Shown: positions 1 through 11,700, counted from the stretch's first letter. The stretch is DNA of 64,000 nucleotides from Skeletonema tropicum (GCA_037178625.1 CM074139.1:1364001-1428000), one strand, 5' to 3'. Notes: a model not told the origin generated them from the letters alone. Numbers and translations are program-made.

Positions 1-123
1 TTTTATGTTATCTACTACTACTACAGAAGAATTCTATCAACCTACCATATGGTACCTTACGTCAACGAAATCAAACAGGTGCAATCAGATTCCCGTAGAA
101 GTTTCTCTCCACCACCAAGAGTA

Positions 124-1071
124 CTACTTCGTCAAAAGCTCTTCTTCAGCAATCTGTGGGTATTCAAACAAGAAAGGTAACTTCAGGATTGTCACTATTC
201 CAATGACTCCTCCCATGAAATATCCCACTTCCTTGGTGGCCAGAAGATTGGCTGCGCAAGAGGCGTGAGCGATCATCCACAAGTAGAAGAGGAGAGATCC
301 AAAGTTTCCATATGTCGAATTGTATACCTTTCCAACCAAGGCGTGTGCACAGTGAGCAGTAATGACTAAGCTTGTGAACCCAAGTGCCATGTTTGCCTGA
401 ATCTGAATGTCATTCAAGAGGCTCAAGATGAAGACACTCATTGCTAGACACTCATAGCCAAAGCCTCTAAATGTGCTAAGCTGGTCATCATTCAACTCAA
501 CCTTGCTGTAGCCATACATATTTGCTGAAATCCTGGGCGCAACAGCTGCCGAAATGCCACTGAGAGCGGCCAAGCTGTATATTGCCATGACAGCGTGTGG
601 ATATGTATAGGCTGCCGACACGAAACAAGCACGAATGGTTTCCAAATTGAGAAAGAGCCAATATATGTGGAGAGTTGGATCACCACCAGCTTTGTTGGGA
701 TATTGTTTGAGAAGGGCAAGACTATTCTCAACCGCCCAAACAACCAATGTCCAGCCAACAGTTTTGCGTGTCTCCTCCAATTTCAGGACAAACAAGCAGA
801 AGCATGTAACTCCCATCGACAAGATTGAAGCACCAACGTACTCCAAATGGGAAAGGGTAAAGATGGAATCATCCTTAATACCCCACATTTTGCGGCTGAG
901 GTTGGGAGTGAACGTGAAAAGACTACCTTGAATGATTCCTCCTGCAGCCATGGCAGTAGTAATAATTTCAGGGTCAATCTTCGTTTCACCCAATCCAAGC
1001 AAGGTAGTCAGCACATTGCTACCAGCAGCGGCATGAATGCCATTGAGAAAGATTAAGATTAAAAAGAGCAT
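124..1071 (-). CDS. Multi-pass membrane protein, tandem paralogue 1
   Basis: A 315-residue protein with about seven hydrophobic segments, for example around YVGASILSMGVTCFCLFVL, TVGWTLVVWAVENSLALL and VGYFMGGVIGIVTILKLPFLF. I do not recognise the family. The first 20 residues are very hydrophobic and could be a signal peptide or a first membrane helix. It is a close paralogue of the next gene (1447-2361), on the same strand. The two differ mainly at the N-terminus and share the core GLGETKID...SRKM.GIKDDSI...KQYP.KAGGDPTL. The match continues into the 3' flank, which points to a segmental tandem duplication. Function is unknown; being an integral membrane protein is all the sequence supports. 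Confidence 0.75.
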   Translation of the reverse strand: MLFLILIFLNGIHAAAGSNVLTTLLGLGETKIDPEIITTAMAAGGIIQGSLFTFTPNLSRKMWGIKDDSIFTLSHLEYVGASILSMGVTCFCLFVLKLEETRKTVGWTLVVWAVENSLALLKQYPNKAGGDPTLHIYWLFLNLETIRACFVSAAYTYPHAVMAIYSLAALSGISAAVAPRISANMYGYSKVELNDDQLSTFRGFGYECLAMSVFILSLLNDIQIQANMALGFTSLVITAHCAHALVGKVYNSTYGNFGSLLFYLWMIAHASCAANLLATKEVGYFMGGVIGIVTILKLPFLFEYPQIAEEELLTK

Positions 1072-1446
1072 AATGATTATGGTATTTGTAGAGTTTGTTT
1101 TGTGGACTGTGGAGAACCCTGAACCCGAACCCCGTTACCACCACTCTAATCACATCAGTGGTGTCACGTGCTTGAAGGGAACTTGACAAGCAGATCTCAT
1201 CGATGGTCAACTAATATAGTCGAAAGACTCTCTCTCTCTCTCTAGAGACAGCAGGTAGCATTACATAGAGAGAGTACTCGGTGATTGAGCGAACTGGTTA
1301 TGGGAAAGAGGAAGAAGAAGGACAGATTTAATACCTAAAATGCATCGAAAATTTGGCTACAAATAATCTCTACCAATTATATTACGTCAATGAAATTAAA
1401 CAAGGTGCAATCAGGTTCCCATATGAGCTTCTCTCCACCACCAAGA
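1072..1446. other. Intergenic, between tandem paralogues
   Basis: This is the upstream region of paralogue 1 and the 3' flank of paralogue 2. A short CT microsatellite lies at about 1228-1243. The stretch from about 1368 to 1446 resembles positions 38-123 and marks the duplicated 3' flank. No gene is seen. Confidence 0.5.
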
Positions 1447-2361
1447 TTACTTCGTCAAGACCTTTTCTTCCACAATCTGTGGGTATTCAAACTCAAACAA
1501 GAAGGGTAACTTCAGGATTGTTACTATTCCAATGACTCCTCCCATGAGATATCCCACTTTCTTGGTGGCCAGAAGATTGGCTGCGCAAGAGGCGAGAAAG
1601 ATCATCCACAAGTAGTGGAGGAGAGATCCAAAGTTTCCATATGTCGAATTGTATACCTTTCCAACTAAGGTGTGTGCACAGTGAGCGGTAATGACTAAGC
1701 TAGTCAACCCCAGTGCCGTGTGTGCTTGAATGTCATTCAAGAGGCTCAAGATGAAGACACTCATTGCTAGACACTCATAGCCACAACTTCTCAACGTGTT
1801 GAGCTGGTCATCATTTAATTGAACCTTGCTATAGCCATACATATTAGCCGAAATTCTTGGTGCAGTAGCCGCCAAAATACCATTGAGACCGATCAAACTA
1901 CATGATGCCATGGCAGCGTGTGTATACGCTGCTGACATAAAACAAGCTCGAATGGTCTCCAACAAGAGAAAGAACCAGATTCTCGGCAGAGTTGGATCAC
2001 CACCAGCTTTGGCAGGATATTGTTTGAGAAGGGCAAGACTAGTCTCAACTGCCCAAACAACCAATGTCCAGCCAACAACCTTGTGCGTCTCCTCCAATTT
2101 CAGGACAAACAAGCAGAAGCATGTAATTCCTATGGACAAAATTGAAGCTCCAAGGTACTCTAAATTGGCAAGGGTATAGATGGAATCATCCTTAATACCA
2201 AACATTTTGCGGCTGAAGTTGGGAGTAAACATGAGAAGGCTACCTTGAATTATTCCCGCTGCAGCCATCACGGTAGTAAGAATCTCAGTGTCAATCTTCG
2301 TTTCACCCAATCCAAGCAAGGTAGCCAGCACATTATTATCACCAGTTAAATATTTCATCAT
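1447..2361 (-). CDS. Multi-pass membrane protein, tandem paralogue 2
   Basis: A 304-residue protein starting at the first ATG of the frame (a second ATG follows at 2358). The frame stays open upstream without another ATG, so a spliced 5' exon is possible. It has the same arrangement of about seven membrane segments as its neighbour at 124-1071 and is alike along almost the whole length, with small gaps such as the missing residues near AHTALGLTS. Family and function are not recognised. Its divergent neighbour at 2860 is a ferric reductase about 500 bp away, so the two could share a promoter region, but nothing in the sequence proves co-regulation. Confidence 0.72.
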   Translation of the reverse strand: MMKYLTGDNNVLATLLGLGETKIDTEILTTVMAAAGIIQGSLLMFTPNFSRKMFGIKDDSIYTLANLEYLGASILSIGITCFCLFVLKLEETHKVVGWTLVVWAVETSLALLKQYPAKAGGDPTLPRIWFFLLLETIRACFMSAAYTHAAMASCSLIGLNGILAATAPRISANMYGYSKVQLNDDQLNTLRSCGYECLAMSVFILSLLNDIQAHTALGLTSLVITAHCAHTLVGKVYNSTYGNFGSLLHYLWMIFLASCAANLLATKKVGYLMGGVIGIVTILKLPFLFEFEYPQIVEEKVLTK

Positions 2362-2859
2362 TTCTTCAGTATCGTTTTGTATGTTGCACGTATTCAGCTC
2401 TATCTTCTCAACGGCGTGGGCGTGGAGCAATAAATATAATAATAAGTATTGTAGTGGAGCAATCGATCATCGATCCAAAACTGCGACGGACGAGAAGCCC
2501 TCTTTGGCCGGCAATGGGAACTCATAAAATAGATCTAAATAGATACAAAACAAGAAAAGGTCCGTGTTCCCAGGCATGCATGGTCCGTGGTTGACGCGTG
2601 CCAACAAGAAAGTTCCTCAACAGCTCACGCAAAAAAATTTGAAGAATTGAATTGAAGTGCAACGTGCTTTTACAACACACACAACATACACATGTTACGT
2701 TGAGCATTATCTACTACTACTACTACTACTTGTGCTCGCTGCAACTGCACTACATGTATGCAGACTTACTTCCTCTGCCATTCAGATAAGCATCGGCGTT
2801 GCTATTAGCTCACATCTAGATTTATTCTCTCTCCTCGAGACACAAACACAAAGAAGACG
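2362..2859. other. Divergent intergenic region
   Basis: A 498 bp stretch between the divergent membrane-protein gene and the ferric reductase. It probably holds both promoters and 5' UTRs. A short CTA-type repeat is visible near 2709-2730. I see no conserved element I can name. Confidence 0.4.
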
Positions 2860-5340
2860 ATGGTAGTTACATTGACGGACGACGAAGCAGGAAACCGACG
2901 GCTAGCTCTCCTTCTCGCAGCATCTAGCTACTCCATTACACTGTTATATCTTTTCTACGGTGGGACCACTCAAGGAAAGCACTGGTTTCGAAGTCTTATA
3001 CCAAATGATAACAATGGCGGCGCTCTCTTGCTCATAGTATTCACTCTCCCTCTGTTCATTGCAAACACAGTGGCCTTGTTGCTGTTGAAAGGCGGCGTAG
3101 CTAATGCTGGAGAAAATGTAACAAAAGAAAGCAACCGTCACGCAGATGGAAGTGCAAAGCAAAAGAAGTCTTGCTACAATGTCATTCAAACCACAACGAG
3201 AAGAATTCTAGCCAGCTCGCGGTTGTTCACTATCGCATTTGTGATTATACCATGTATCGCATTCTTTCTATGCAGCTCTCAACGGCATTACTTGTCAGCT
3301 ATGGAAACATATCCTGTGAAAACTATTCACCCAAACATCAACAACATGAACGAAATTGCCCAATTGGAAGAAAATGAGGATTACTTCAACTACCAAATCG
3401 CTGCGTGGAGATGGAAGCTTTTGCACCACATCTCAAACATCTCCGCCATTGTCGGTCTCATAGCATTTTCACACCTCCTTGTACCAGTATCAAAGCACAG
3501 TCCTCTGATTGTACTACTTAATTGGACTCCGCAAGAAGCATTGGTTATGCACAAATATGCTGGTCGGTTGGCTATATGTGGTGTCGTATTGCATGGATTT
3601 GGCCACTTGTGGCATGCGTATTTTAGATGGTGGAGTTTGTTTGTCAGTGACTATGGAATACAAGCAGAGTCGCTTGAAGTTCAAAACAGGAAATGGATGG
3701 AGACATCTTTTTGGAGAGGATTTCTTCCACCAATGCAGTGCTGGCTGGAAAAATTTGGAAGCAGCAATAGCGCAGAGCTAGACTTTGGGCTGGGATGTAT
3801 AAACGATGGTGTGTCATGCACCTGTTTGGACTTCTGGATAAACTTTACAGGAATATTCGGTCTGATTGCGCTGTTGGTTCTTATGGTTGGAAGTTTGAAC
3901 CACATTCGGAGGCACTACTACAGAGTCTTTTATATTGTGCACATCATCGCCGCACCACTCTTCATTCTTGCTGTTGTACTTCACTACAACCGTGCAATTA
4001 TGTACATGTGCCCGAGCCTCCTGTACTACGCAAGCCAGGCAATCCCGGTATACATGGAGTCTTGGCTCTTACGTTGGCAATCCAAGGGCTCACGAATCGT
4101 TGCAGTGTCAAAGTTACCTTGTCCTTCTCTCCAAAGACCAAATGGCAACGTTTTGAGCATTGAGTTTGAAGCATCAAATGATACAATGAACAAGTTTCAG
4201 CCGGGGAGCTACTGTACGCTTCAAATTCCATCTCTTTCATCGGTTGCACATCCATATACAGTAAATATTGTACCAGGTCATTCAAATCGATTGCGGATAT
4301 TAATGCGTCAGATTGGCCCATTCACCACCAAGTTGGTGGATTTGCTCGAATATAATCGCCAACTTGAGACATACCAACGTATCGATAGTGTCGAAGAGGA
4401 AAAGAAAGAATGCGATGTCGAGTCGCAATACAACTCAACGATTTCTTTGCCTGCAATGCATATCAATGTGTATGGCTCTAGCCCGCGAATGACACAGCTG
4501 TATCATCATGATTCTGCGCTCATTGTAGCTGGCGGCATTGGCATCACACCATACTTATCAATGTTGATGGAACTTGCGACTTCAAGACAAGCAAACAGTC
4601 CTTTGAAATCGGTTGTCTTGCATTGGATTTGCCGCGATGCTGCTTTGATTCGTTTCGTCTACGAGCAATATTTTGCAGCGATATTAGAGAAGTCAAAAGG
4701 AAGTGATCAAGGTGACAACGTGTCCATTAGAATCATTACCCACTTTACTGGATCTGAAGACAGCACTTGTTGCTACAATGATGGCTTGCAAGCAGTTAGC
4801 TACCAATTAAATACTTGTGACGGGACCCCAGCCAAGTCATCCACCTACTCAGGCAGCAACTCACGGACTTCGGTTACATTCGCTGCAATATTTTGTTTTG
4901 GGGCAGCTGCCGCCATGTATTTTTATACTTATCTTCAAAGTGTTGAGGTTATATCAACAAGGATCTTTGGATTACTTGCAATCTCTATCATATCCATTGT
5001 GATTTCAACCATCTCATTCATGGCAACCAATCATTGCAAGAAGGCAGAGGAAGTAAACTTCCTACCTCTATTTACAAACGACATCGGGTACGGGTCAACT
5101 TCATATGCAGAGAAGAGCGAAATAGGAGATTACTCAAACAGTTCTCCAGGATACGAGTTCAATTTCGAAGGGAGACCAAGCGAAGCAACACTGTTTGCGT
5201 CACTGCAGGAATGTGAGAAGAACGAGAGTATCGGATTATTTCTCTGCGGACCATCATTGATGGCGAAACAATTACGTGCATTCCTATCAACGAAGAAGCG
5301 TGAAGATATCACCGTGTACGAAGAGATTTTCGAGGTATGA
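2860..5340 (+). CDS. Ferric reductase / NADPH oxidase-like flavocytochrome (FRO type)
   Basis: An 826-residue single-exon gene. The N-terminal half holds the ferric-reductase membrane domain with His-bearing helices (HKYAGRLAICGVVLHGFGHLWH, then a helix ending AVVLHYN) expected to bind two haems. The FAD site HPYTV is near residue 463, the pyridine-nucleotide glycine motif GGIGITPYLSML near 558, and the C-terminal CGP motif near 795. This arrangement fits an enzyme moving electrons from cytosolic NAD(P)H across a membrane to Fe(III) or another acceptor. Two extra hydrophobic segments (about residues 668-717) lie between the nucleotide-binding motifs, as I recall from plant FRO proteins, with a long polar insert before them. 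A role in iron uptake is inferred; an oxidase role cannot be excluded. Confidence 0.88.
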   Translation: MVVTLTDDEAGNRRLALLLAASSYSITLLYLFYGGTTQGKHWFRSLIPNDNNGGALLLIVFTLPLFIANTVALLLLKGGVANAGENVTKESNRHADGSAKQKKSCYNVIQTTTRRILASSRLFTIAFVIIPCIAFFLCSSQRHYLSAMETYPVKTIHPNINNMNEIAQLEENEDYFNYQIAAWRWKLLHHISNISAIVGLIAFSHLLVPVSKHSPLIVLLNWTPQEALVMHKYAGRLAICGVVLHGFGHLWHAYFRWWSLFVSDYGIQAESLEVQNRKWMETSFWRGFLPPMQCWLEKFGSSNSAELDFGLGCINDGVSCTCLDFWINFTGIFGLIALLVLMVGSLNHIRRHYYRVFYIVHIIAAPLFILAVVLHYNRAIMYMCPSLLYYASQAIPVYMESWLLRWQSKGSRIVAVSKLPCPSLQRPNGNVLSIEFEASNDTMNKFQPGSYCTLQIPSLSSVAHPYTVNIVPGHSNRLRILMRQIGPFTTKLVDLLEYNRQLETYQRIDSVEEEKKECDVESQYNSTISLPAMHINVYGSSPRMTQLYHHDSALIVAGGIGITPYLSMLMELATSRQANSPLKSVVLHWICRDAALIRFVYEQYFAAILEKSKGSDQGDNVSIRIITHFTGSEDSTCCYNDGLQAVSYQLNTCDGTPAKSSTYSGSNSRTSVTFAAIFCFGAAAAMYFYTYLQSVEVISTRIFGLLAISIISIVISTISFMATNHCKKAEEVNFLPLFTNDIGYGSTSYAEKSEIGDYSNSSPGYEFNFEGRPSEATLFASLQECEKNESIGLFLCGPSLMAKQLRAFLSTKKREDITVYEEIFEV

Positions 5341-5813
5341 TAACTGCTATAAGACCAACACTTTCTACCTGTTCATACTTCTATCATGTACATCGTACGT
5401 TGGAAAGAAAGCTTGCAAGCCCTCTTTAATAGCCCTCTTTGTTTACATACCTAGTTTGTTCTGCTTCATTCTACGCATCTCAGCTCCTCATCCTCGAGTA
5501 CTAAAAGATATACATGAATCAACCATAAACCTATTGTGTACCTCGCCCTGTCTCTAGAGAGAAAGAGGGAATACTTACCATAAGTACTGCAAATAATGAG
5601 CTGAATGAGAGAGATAAAATGCCTATGCAACAAAATTTTCGAGCGACCGACAAAAATTACAAGAAACGAGAAAAGACTTGGGCTACTCACAAAATGGCTG
5701 ATTCTCAATTGAAAAAATGAAAGGAAAGAAAGCTTCACAAAGTTGTTTCGGCGCTGCCAGTTGCCAACAACTTACCACATACTTAAGCAAGGAGAGAAGC
5801 AAACCACAACAAC
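5341..5813. other. Intergenic region
   Basis: A 473 bp stretch between two genes on the same strand, expected to hold the reductase 3' UTR and the hydrolase promoter. No structure stands out. Confidence 0.4.
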
Positions 5814-6779
5814 ATGAATCTTATTCGCATCTTGACGATTCTATACCTACTACTTCTCTCCGTCACAGCAAAGGAAGATAAAAACATCAAAGATAAATCA
5901 ACAACAAGTAGTTTTCGTGGTACAACAACATCAACAACAACAACAACAACAGAAGACACATCATCAACAACAACAACAACAACTATAGATACCACCCCCA
6001 TCCAAACCGATCAAGGTGCCATACTCGTCATAGGTGACTCATGGGCATCCGCTTCGGGAAATTACCTTGGCACAGTCTGCGGCTCATCCTCCACTCCACG
6101 TCCAGTACAAAATGATGCCAAGTCTGGAAGTACCGCCAAGGGATGGGCCTACAATCGACTTGGAGTGGAGGCCATTGAAAAGAGCAAGTATGAGTACACG
6201 CACGTATGGCTTTCAGTGGGAGGGAATGACTTTTTAAATAACAACTGTGACTTGAGCATAGGCGACAAGGTCGCTGCGAATATAGTCAATGTCATCAAGC
6301 AAGTTGTGGACGCATCTCATGGTGAGGCGGCCGTAGGAGAGGTGGCATATCAAGAAGATCTCAAAATTCTATACTTTGGATATGCAATTCCAAGTAAGGA
6401 TGTATGTGGATCAGGTCAAACGGCAAATTTGTTTCAAAAACAACGAGAGATAGTATTTGATGCCATTCATGAGAGTGATTATGCCGAGTATGTCACAACG
6501 ATTGATATTTCGGAACTGTTTGTTACGGCGGAATCGAGTCCATTGTCGGACCCACGTTATTTTGCGGATGCGATACATATTAATGAACGGGGGTATGCAC
6601 GAATCTTTTCGGGGTATAATGTTTTGAGGTTCTTTGATTGTAGTGTGACGCAAATTGCACAATTGGCAACATCATCTGTGGATGGAGGACTACTACCCGT
6701 TGGTATGATTGTTGGATCGGCTGTTGCGATTGTTGCTGTCGTTTTGGTAACTCGTTTCTACCTCAAGAATAAGAGGTAG
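5814..6779 (+). CDS. Secreted or membrane-anchored SGNH/GDSL-type hydrolase
   Basis: A 321-residue protein. The N-terminus (LIRILTILYLLLLSVTA) looks like a signal peptide. A Thr-rich linker encoded by ACA/ACC runs follows, then an SGNH hydrolase fold: GDSW (nucleophile Ser, near residue 75), SGSTAKGW (Gly block), LSVGGND (Asn block) and DAIHINERGY (Asp/His block). All four SGNH residues appear to be present. A hydrophobic segment close to the C-terminus (LPVGMIVGSAVAIVAVVLV) followed by FYLKNKR suggests a type I membrane anchor. It probably hydrolyses an ester or acetyl group outside the cell or in the secretory lumen. The substrate cannot be read from the sequence. Confidence 0.82.
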   Translation: MNLIRILTILYLLLLSVTAKEDKNIKDKSTTSSFRGTTTSTTTTTTEDTSSTTTTTTIDTTPIQTDQGAILVIGDSWASASGNYLGTVCGSSSTPRPVQNDAKSGSTAKGWAYNRLGVEAIEKSKYEYTHVWLSVGGNDFLNNNCDLSIGDKVAANIVNVIKQVVDASHGEAAVGEVAYQEDLKILYFGYAIPSKDVCGSGQTANLFQKQREIVFDAIHESDYAEYVTTIDISELFVTAESSPLSDPRYFADAIHINERGYARIFSGYNVLRFFDCSVTQIAQLATSSVDGGLLPVGMIVGSAVAIVAVVLVTRFYLKNKR

Positions 6780-6974
6780 ACACAACAAAATATACATGAT
6801 CAGGAGACGTTTTTTGAAGAGAGGTAGACAACACTACCATGAGACGTTTGTTGTAGGGAATAGAATTGGATTGTAGGTTATTAGGATTATAGAGATAGAC
6901 ATATGGTTGCAGTCGATCATTAGCGAACGCTTAACAGCTAAAGAGAAAACTGCATGCAACACGCTATCATTTCA

Positions 6975-8268
6975 CTACATTATATATATCATATTCGTAA
7001 CAACTTGATTACCAAAATGGACCAACACAAACGTAACCAACGTATTGCCCAAATCATGTCCACGATTCCAAAAATTCAAACCTACCGAAAGTAATGCCGC
7101 CTCCACCTTTACTTGACCAAGTACCACATTCTTTGAAGCAAGTGAGGCAGAAATCATAAGAAGAGTATTTAATACCATCATGTACCGTTGTGTGAGTATT
7201 TGTCGTTTGACAAGGCTTTGGAGAAAGAATTCCATAACGTAACTTGTATTGAGTACTAGCCAGAATGTGCGCCATTGGGGTGTTAGTGGTAGTGGTAGGA
7301 TTGTTGTGTCGTTATTATTGTGTGCATGATGTAATGAGGAGGAGGATGATGTAGTAGTAGTAGTAGCAACGGATATATTGAGTCCATGGAGAATCACATG
7401 CTTGTAAAAGACATATTGCCACTTTTTGAATCGATACATTCCATTGATGAGATGTAGGTATTTGGATCCCTTTTCTGTACCTACTTGAATACCACCTCCA
7501 TTCCCACTATTGTTATTGGTTGCCTTGTCATTGCTTTGATCTTTTTTCTTCATTTCTTGTTGACTCTTCATCGTTTCTTTTCCTACAACATTATTATCAT
7601 GATGTTGATTTCTCCAATTGGCACTAAAACTATTCACCGGAAAACGTTTCCGTACCATCCAAGAGCATCCAAGGCAATGTTACCACCACCAACATTCCAA
7701 ATCGCAGTAGTATTCCAAACTCTCTCTCTTCTTTCCCACCATCATCAACAATACCCCAAGTAATCAAATGCAAATAAAGCGCCTGAATTAAATTCACCCC
7801 CTGATAAAACGAATGTTCCACCATTTCACTCTGTGTAACTATTGCACTATGGGATAATGTTCCACTTTCGCCTGGTCGATTGTGAATGTGTTTGTGTGGG
7901 AAGGAGGTTGTGGCGGTGAGTGTGGTGAGTATGCCGGATGTGCCGAGTGTTAGATCGTAGAGGAGACATTTGGTGTGAAAGTTAGATGCAGTAGGAGTAA
8001 GGTTGAAATCATTATTGTGGTGGTGGGTAGTGCAGAGGGATAGGCCGAGCAATAGCCAGCAGAGATGGAAGAGACCAGTGAGACGATGGGTCCGTCCATG
8101 ACGAAGTGTGAATAATTTGAGACCGTTATTGTTGTTGTTGTTGTTGGAGGAGGAGGAGGAAAGTGTGAGGGTTGTTAGGAGGAGGATGAAGAAGAGTGTC
8201 AATCCAAAGAGGGCGAGACTGTTGTTGATGTCGTCATTGTTGGATGTATGGATAGACCACCACATCAT
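6975..8268 (-). pseudogene. Multi-pass membrane protein with internal frameshift
   Basis: Two overlapping reading frames on the minus strand look like one gene. The upstream frame (ATG at 8268) has several hydrophobic segments and the stretch QSEMVEHSFYQGVNLIQALYLHLITWG. It stops at about 7630. The downstream frame (from about 7658 to 6975) carries QWRTFWLVLNTSYVMEFFLQSLVKR and further hydrophobic segments. The switch coincides with an imperfect 10 bp tandem repeat (CATCCAAG at 7656-7663 and 7666-7673). Ignoring one repeat copy would let TLPWM run straight into VRKRFPVNSF. So this is either a genuine frameshifted allele or a sequencing/assembly error. The family is not recognised. The upstream frame is open to 8304 without another ATG. 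Confidence 0.6.
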
Positions 8269-8719
8269 GGCAGCACTTGAACTTGTTTTGCTCGCTCCTA
8301 CCACTCTAAAGCCTTTCGCAAGGCTCTTCCATCTTTACAACTCCATCCACAAAGGAGTATGCAAGCAACAGCATCGATAAAAATGATGTTGTTGTTGTTG
8401 TTGTTGTTGTGGGATGAAAAAAGGTAGGAAGTGCAAAAGGGCATTTTACGGCCCACAATAGGGCAAGTTGGTTGACCTGTTCATTGCCCTTCTGGGAAAA
8501 TACGCGGAATCTTCAGGCACCAGATTTGATCACTACATTGCCCACTCATTTTTGCCTTGATACCTCCAAAAAAAACCAAAAACGGATATCCTCACTTCTT
8601 GAACCAGGAACGATGCCTCAAGGATATGCCTACAACATCCTATGATATCATAGCCACCACCAGCCCATCCAATCATTACTCTACTAATCATATATAGCCA
8701 ATCAATCCACCAATCGAAA
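8269..8719. other. Divergent intergenic region with TTG microsatellite
   Basis: About 450 bp between divergent genes, so probably a shared promoter region. It holds a (TTG)n microsatellite at about 8387-8411 and nothing else I can name. Confidence 0.45.
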
Positions 8720-11700
8720 ATGTCAGGGTGGGACAATGACGAAGATGATCTCAACGACATGCTCTTCGATGATGATGAAGACACCTCCTCTCTCCACAAC
8801 TCCACAACTTTCATAATAAATGAGAATGACTCCACTAACAACAACGATGGTAATAATGGATGGGATGATGATGATGGATTGTTGGATGACTTTTCCTCTC
8901 TAGAAGAGGAGGAAGAAGAGAGTGTACCGGTGGCAGGTGGTGGTGAGACGGAGCTGACCTCTACTGCTGGCACGGAGGTGAATGATGGAACAGTGTTGAA
9001 TGAGCAAGAGAAAATGGTGCACAACATCGAAAACAATGAATTGCAAACTGATCCAGAGGTGGATGCTCCTATCGAAGGTCAAAGTGCTGCTACTAGTGAT
9101 GACAACAACCAAGACGAAGTAGTGGAAGAAGAAGAGGATGACGCCTGGGACTTTGAAGACAATGATGAAGACATTTTCAATGAACAAAATGATGATGATT
9201 CTTTGGACTTTGTGGAGGATACTACTACCATGACATCCTCCTCAAATAATAATGATGTTGCAGCGGATGTACTACCACCAACGACTACAACTCCAGCTTC
9301 AGCTGCTGCAGCTACTACTACAACTCAATTCTCTTCATCGGATGGTGCAAATTACCATCAGGATGATACATCCAATCCTCCACCTCTGCCAGTAGAAAAT
9401 GAAAATGATGTATTGGTTTCAGAAGAAAATAGGAAAACGAATCCGTTTCTACAAGATAGTGACGATGAAAAACCACCATCACCATCATCTCCAAAATTAG
9501 AGGAACCGAATGTGACTGTACCATTGAATAATAATGACAATGGAGAAGACGAAGAATTAGATGATGCTATAGTTGGTAACGATGAAGATGGGGGCGATGG
9601 ATGGTCGGATGATGATGACTTGTTTGAAGAAGAAGAAGAAGAAGAAATGGAAGAGGAGTTATTGGATTCATCCTTGTCTCCAGTTGTGACGACAACAGCT
9701 ACATCTACTGTTACGACCATGCCTGTTGCACCACCACCACCACCACCGCCTCCTCCAGTACCACTAACATCATCAACAATAGCGGGGGCAGAATCAAACA
9801 ATATTTCTCCCGTGGCAAATCGGACACGTTCCAAAAACACTATTAGGGCAGATCCACCGCCACCTCCTCTTACGAAGCATTTAGATCATCATCATCAACA
9901 AGAGCAGTATCAACATCAGCAGCATCAACAACATCAGCAGCAGCAGTATGAACAGCAGCAACAACAGCAGCAGTTTCAGCAACAACAACAGTTCCAGCAA
10001 CAACAACAACAGTTCCAACAACAAGAACAACAACCAACACTCAACCCATCCCAACAACACATACACCAAATGCTATCCACCTATACAACCAATCTTACAA
10101 ACAAAGATTACCCCTCTCAACTCCATTCCAAATTACACCTCTATCAAACTACTCAACCACGCACTTCCACCAATACAACTACCACACCAGCAGCAGAATT
10201 GCGTCATTATTATGCAATACGACCCAAACTACGAAAATATACATTGGGGGTAGAATTAGATCGGATGGCATACACATTGATATTGGAAAATGGGACTTGT
10301 ACCAAAGATAAGGATGTAATTCGTTCGTATTTTGGTGTGAATGATGATGGTGATGTGTTGGGTGGTGCTGGTAAAGAGGAGGAGGAGGTTGCTGCAACAG
10401 TGGAAGAATTATTGATTCGTTCGGCGAATCAATCTTTGTTGGCGGATGCTTTGGTTGCTTTGACTGGGTCAGAAGAGGATGTTGTTGTTATTGTGAATAA
10501 AGGTAGTGAGAGTGATGATTTTTTTGATAGTGACGAGGATGGGGAAGGAGAGAAGACAATAATGGGGTTGATATTGTCAGGACCGACATTGTGTATGTCA
10601 AGTGTGGCAGAAACTTGTCAGTTTACTGTGGATTTGCAGTGTGGAAAGGTGGAGGCATTGTGTGATCTTGCCATTAGTGTGCCGTTTCATGGTGATGTTA
10701 CCACCATTCAAGAGATGATACTGGGGGATGATGATGGCGATGAGCAAGTCGTGACCAAGATTATTGGGGATGGTAGGATTATATTGGCCAGAGCTAGGGT
10801 GTCGGTTCGATTTCGTCCAGGTGGTGAGGGAGGAAATGAGAACGACGAGCCCACTGTACAGTATGCGATCCAATCGGTAAATCCTCTCCTTCCGTCAAAC
10901 TCTCCTGTACTCCGGCACGTTGCCATTGCATTGGCACATGATCAAGAAGACCCATTCTTTCAACAAGAAGAGCAGCCTGCCGACGTTGGAGATGCCACTG
11001 ATATTCGTGATTTATTCCTCTTGAATCAGCATTTACTCTCGGATTCAGGATTGCTCGCTGTGTCCGATCATCTGGAACGGCTACGTGGAGCTGCGGAGGC
11101 GAAATCGACGGGGTTCCGATCGGCTCTTCGGCAGCTTGATGGGGTGACGAATGTTTCTGGTAAATTACAATTTCTGAAGGGTACTGCAAACGCAACTCGA
11201 GGTCAGGGTAGTGGTACTGGTAGTGGTGGCACATCATCGGGCTTTCTTGGTCTTGGATTGGCATTGCCTAGTGCGGAAGAGATTGAGGCTGCCGAGAGAG
11301 AGGCACAGAGTGCTGTTGCGAGGCAGGATGATGCATCCTTTCGGTTTCCAAGGCCTAATGAAGTTCATGAAGGGCTTCGTTTTCCGAGACCAGATGATGA
11401 CAATGGAGGACTTGCAAATCTGCATGATGATCACAATGCCAATGTCCGACCACCTCCGCCTCCACCTCCTCCACCCCCTGCACCTCCAGGACATCCTCCA
11501 CATGCAGATATCGCCAGACCAAAGCCTATCATTGGTGGCCTATTCACTGGGTTATCACGCCTCGCGGCTGCTGCAACACAACCTAGTGACTTGCAAACCA
11601 CCGAGCAAGATTGGGGCGAGGCAGGTGGTACAGGTTTAACGCCTCCTTCCTCTCCAAAGGCAAATCACTTTGTCCCACCACCGACGAGTGATTTCCCAAC

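Noticed and set aside
9358..9840. Ser-rich minus-strand frame inside the acidic protein gene
   Set aside because: Shadow of GAT/GAA-rich coding sequence on the plus strand; no start context or domain.
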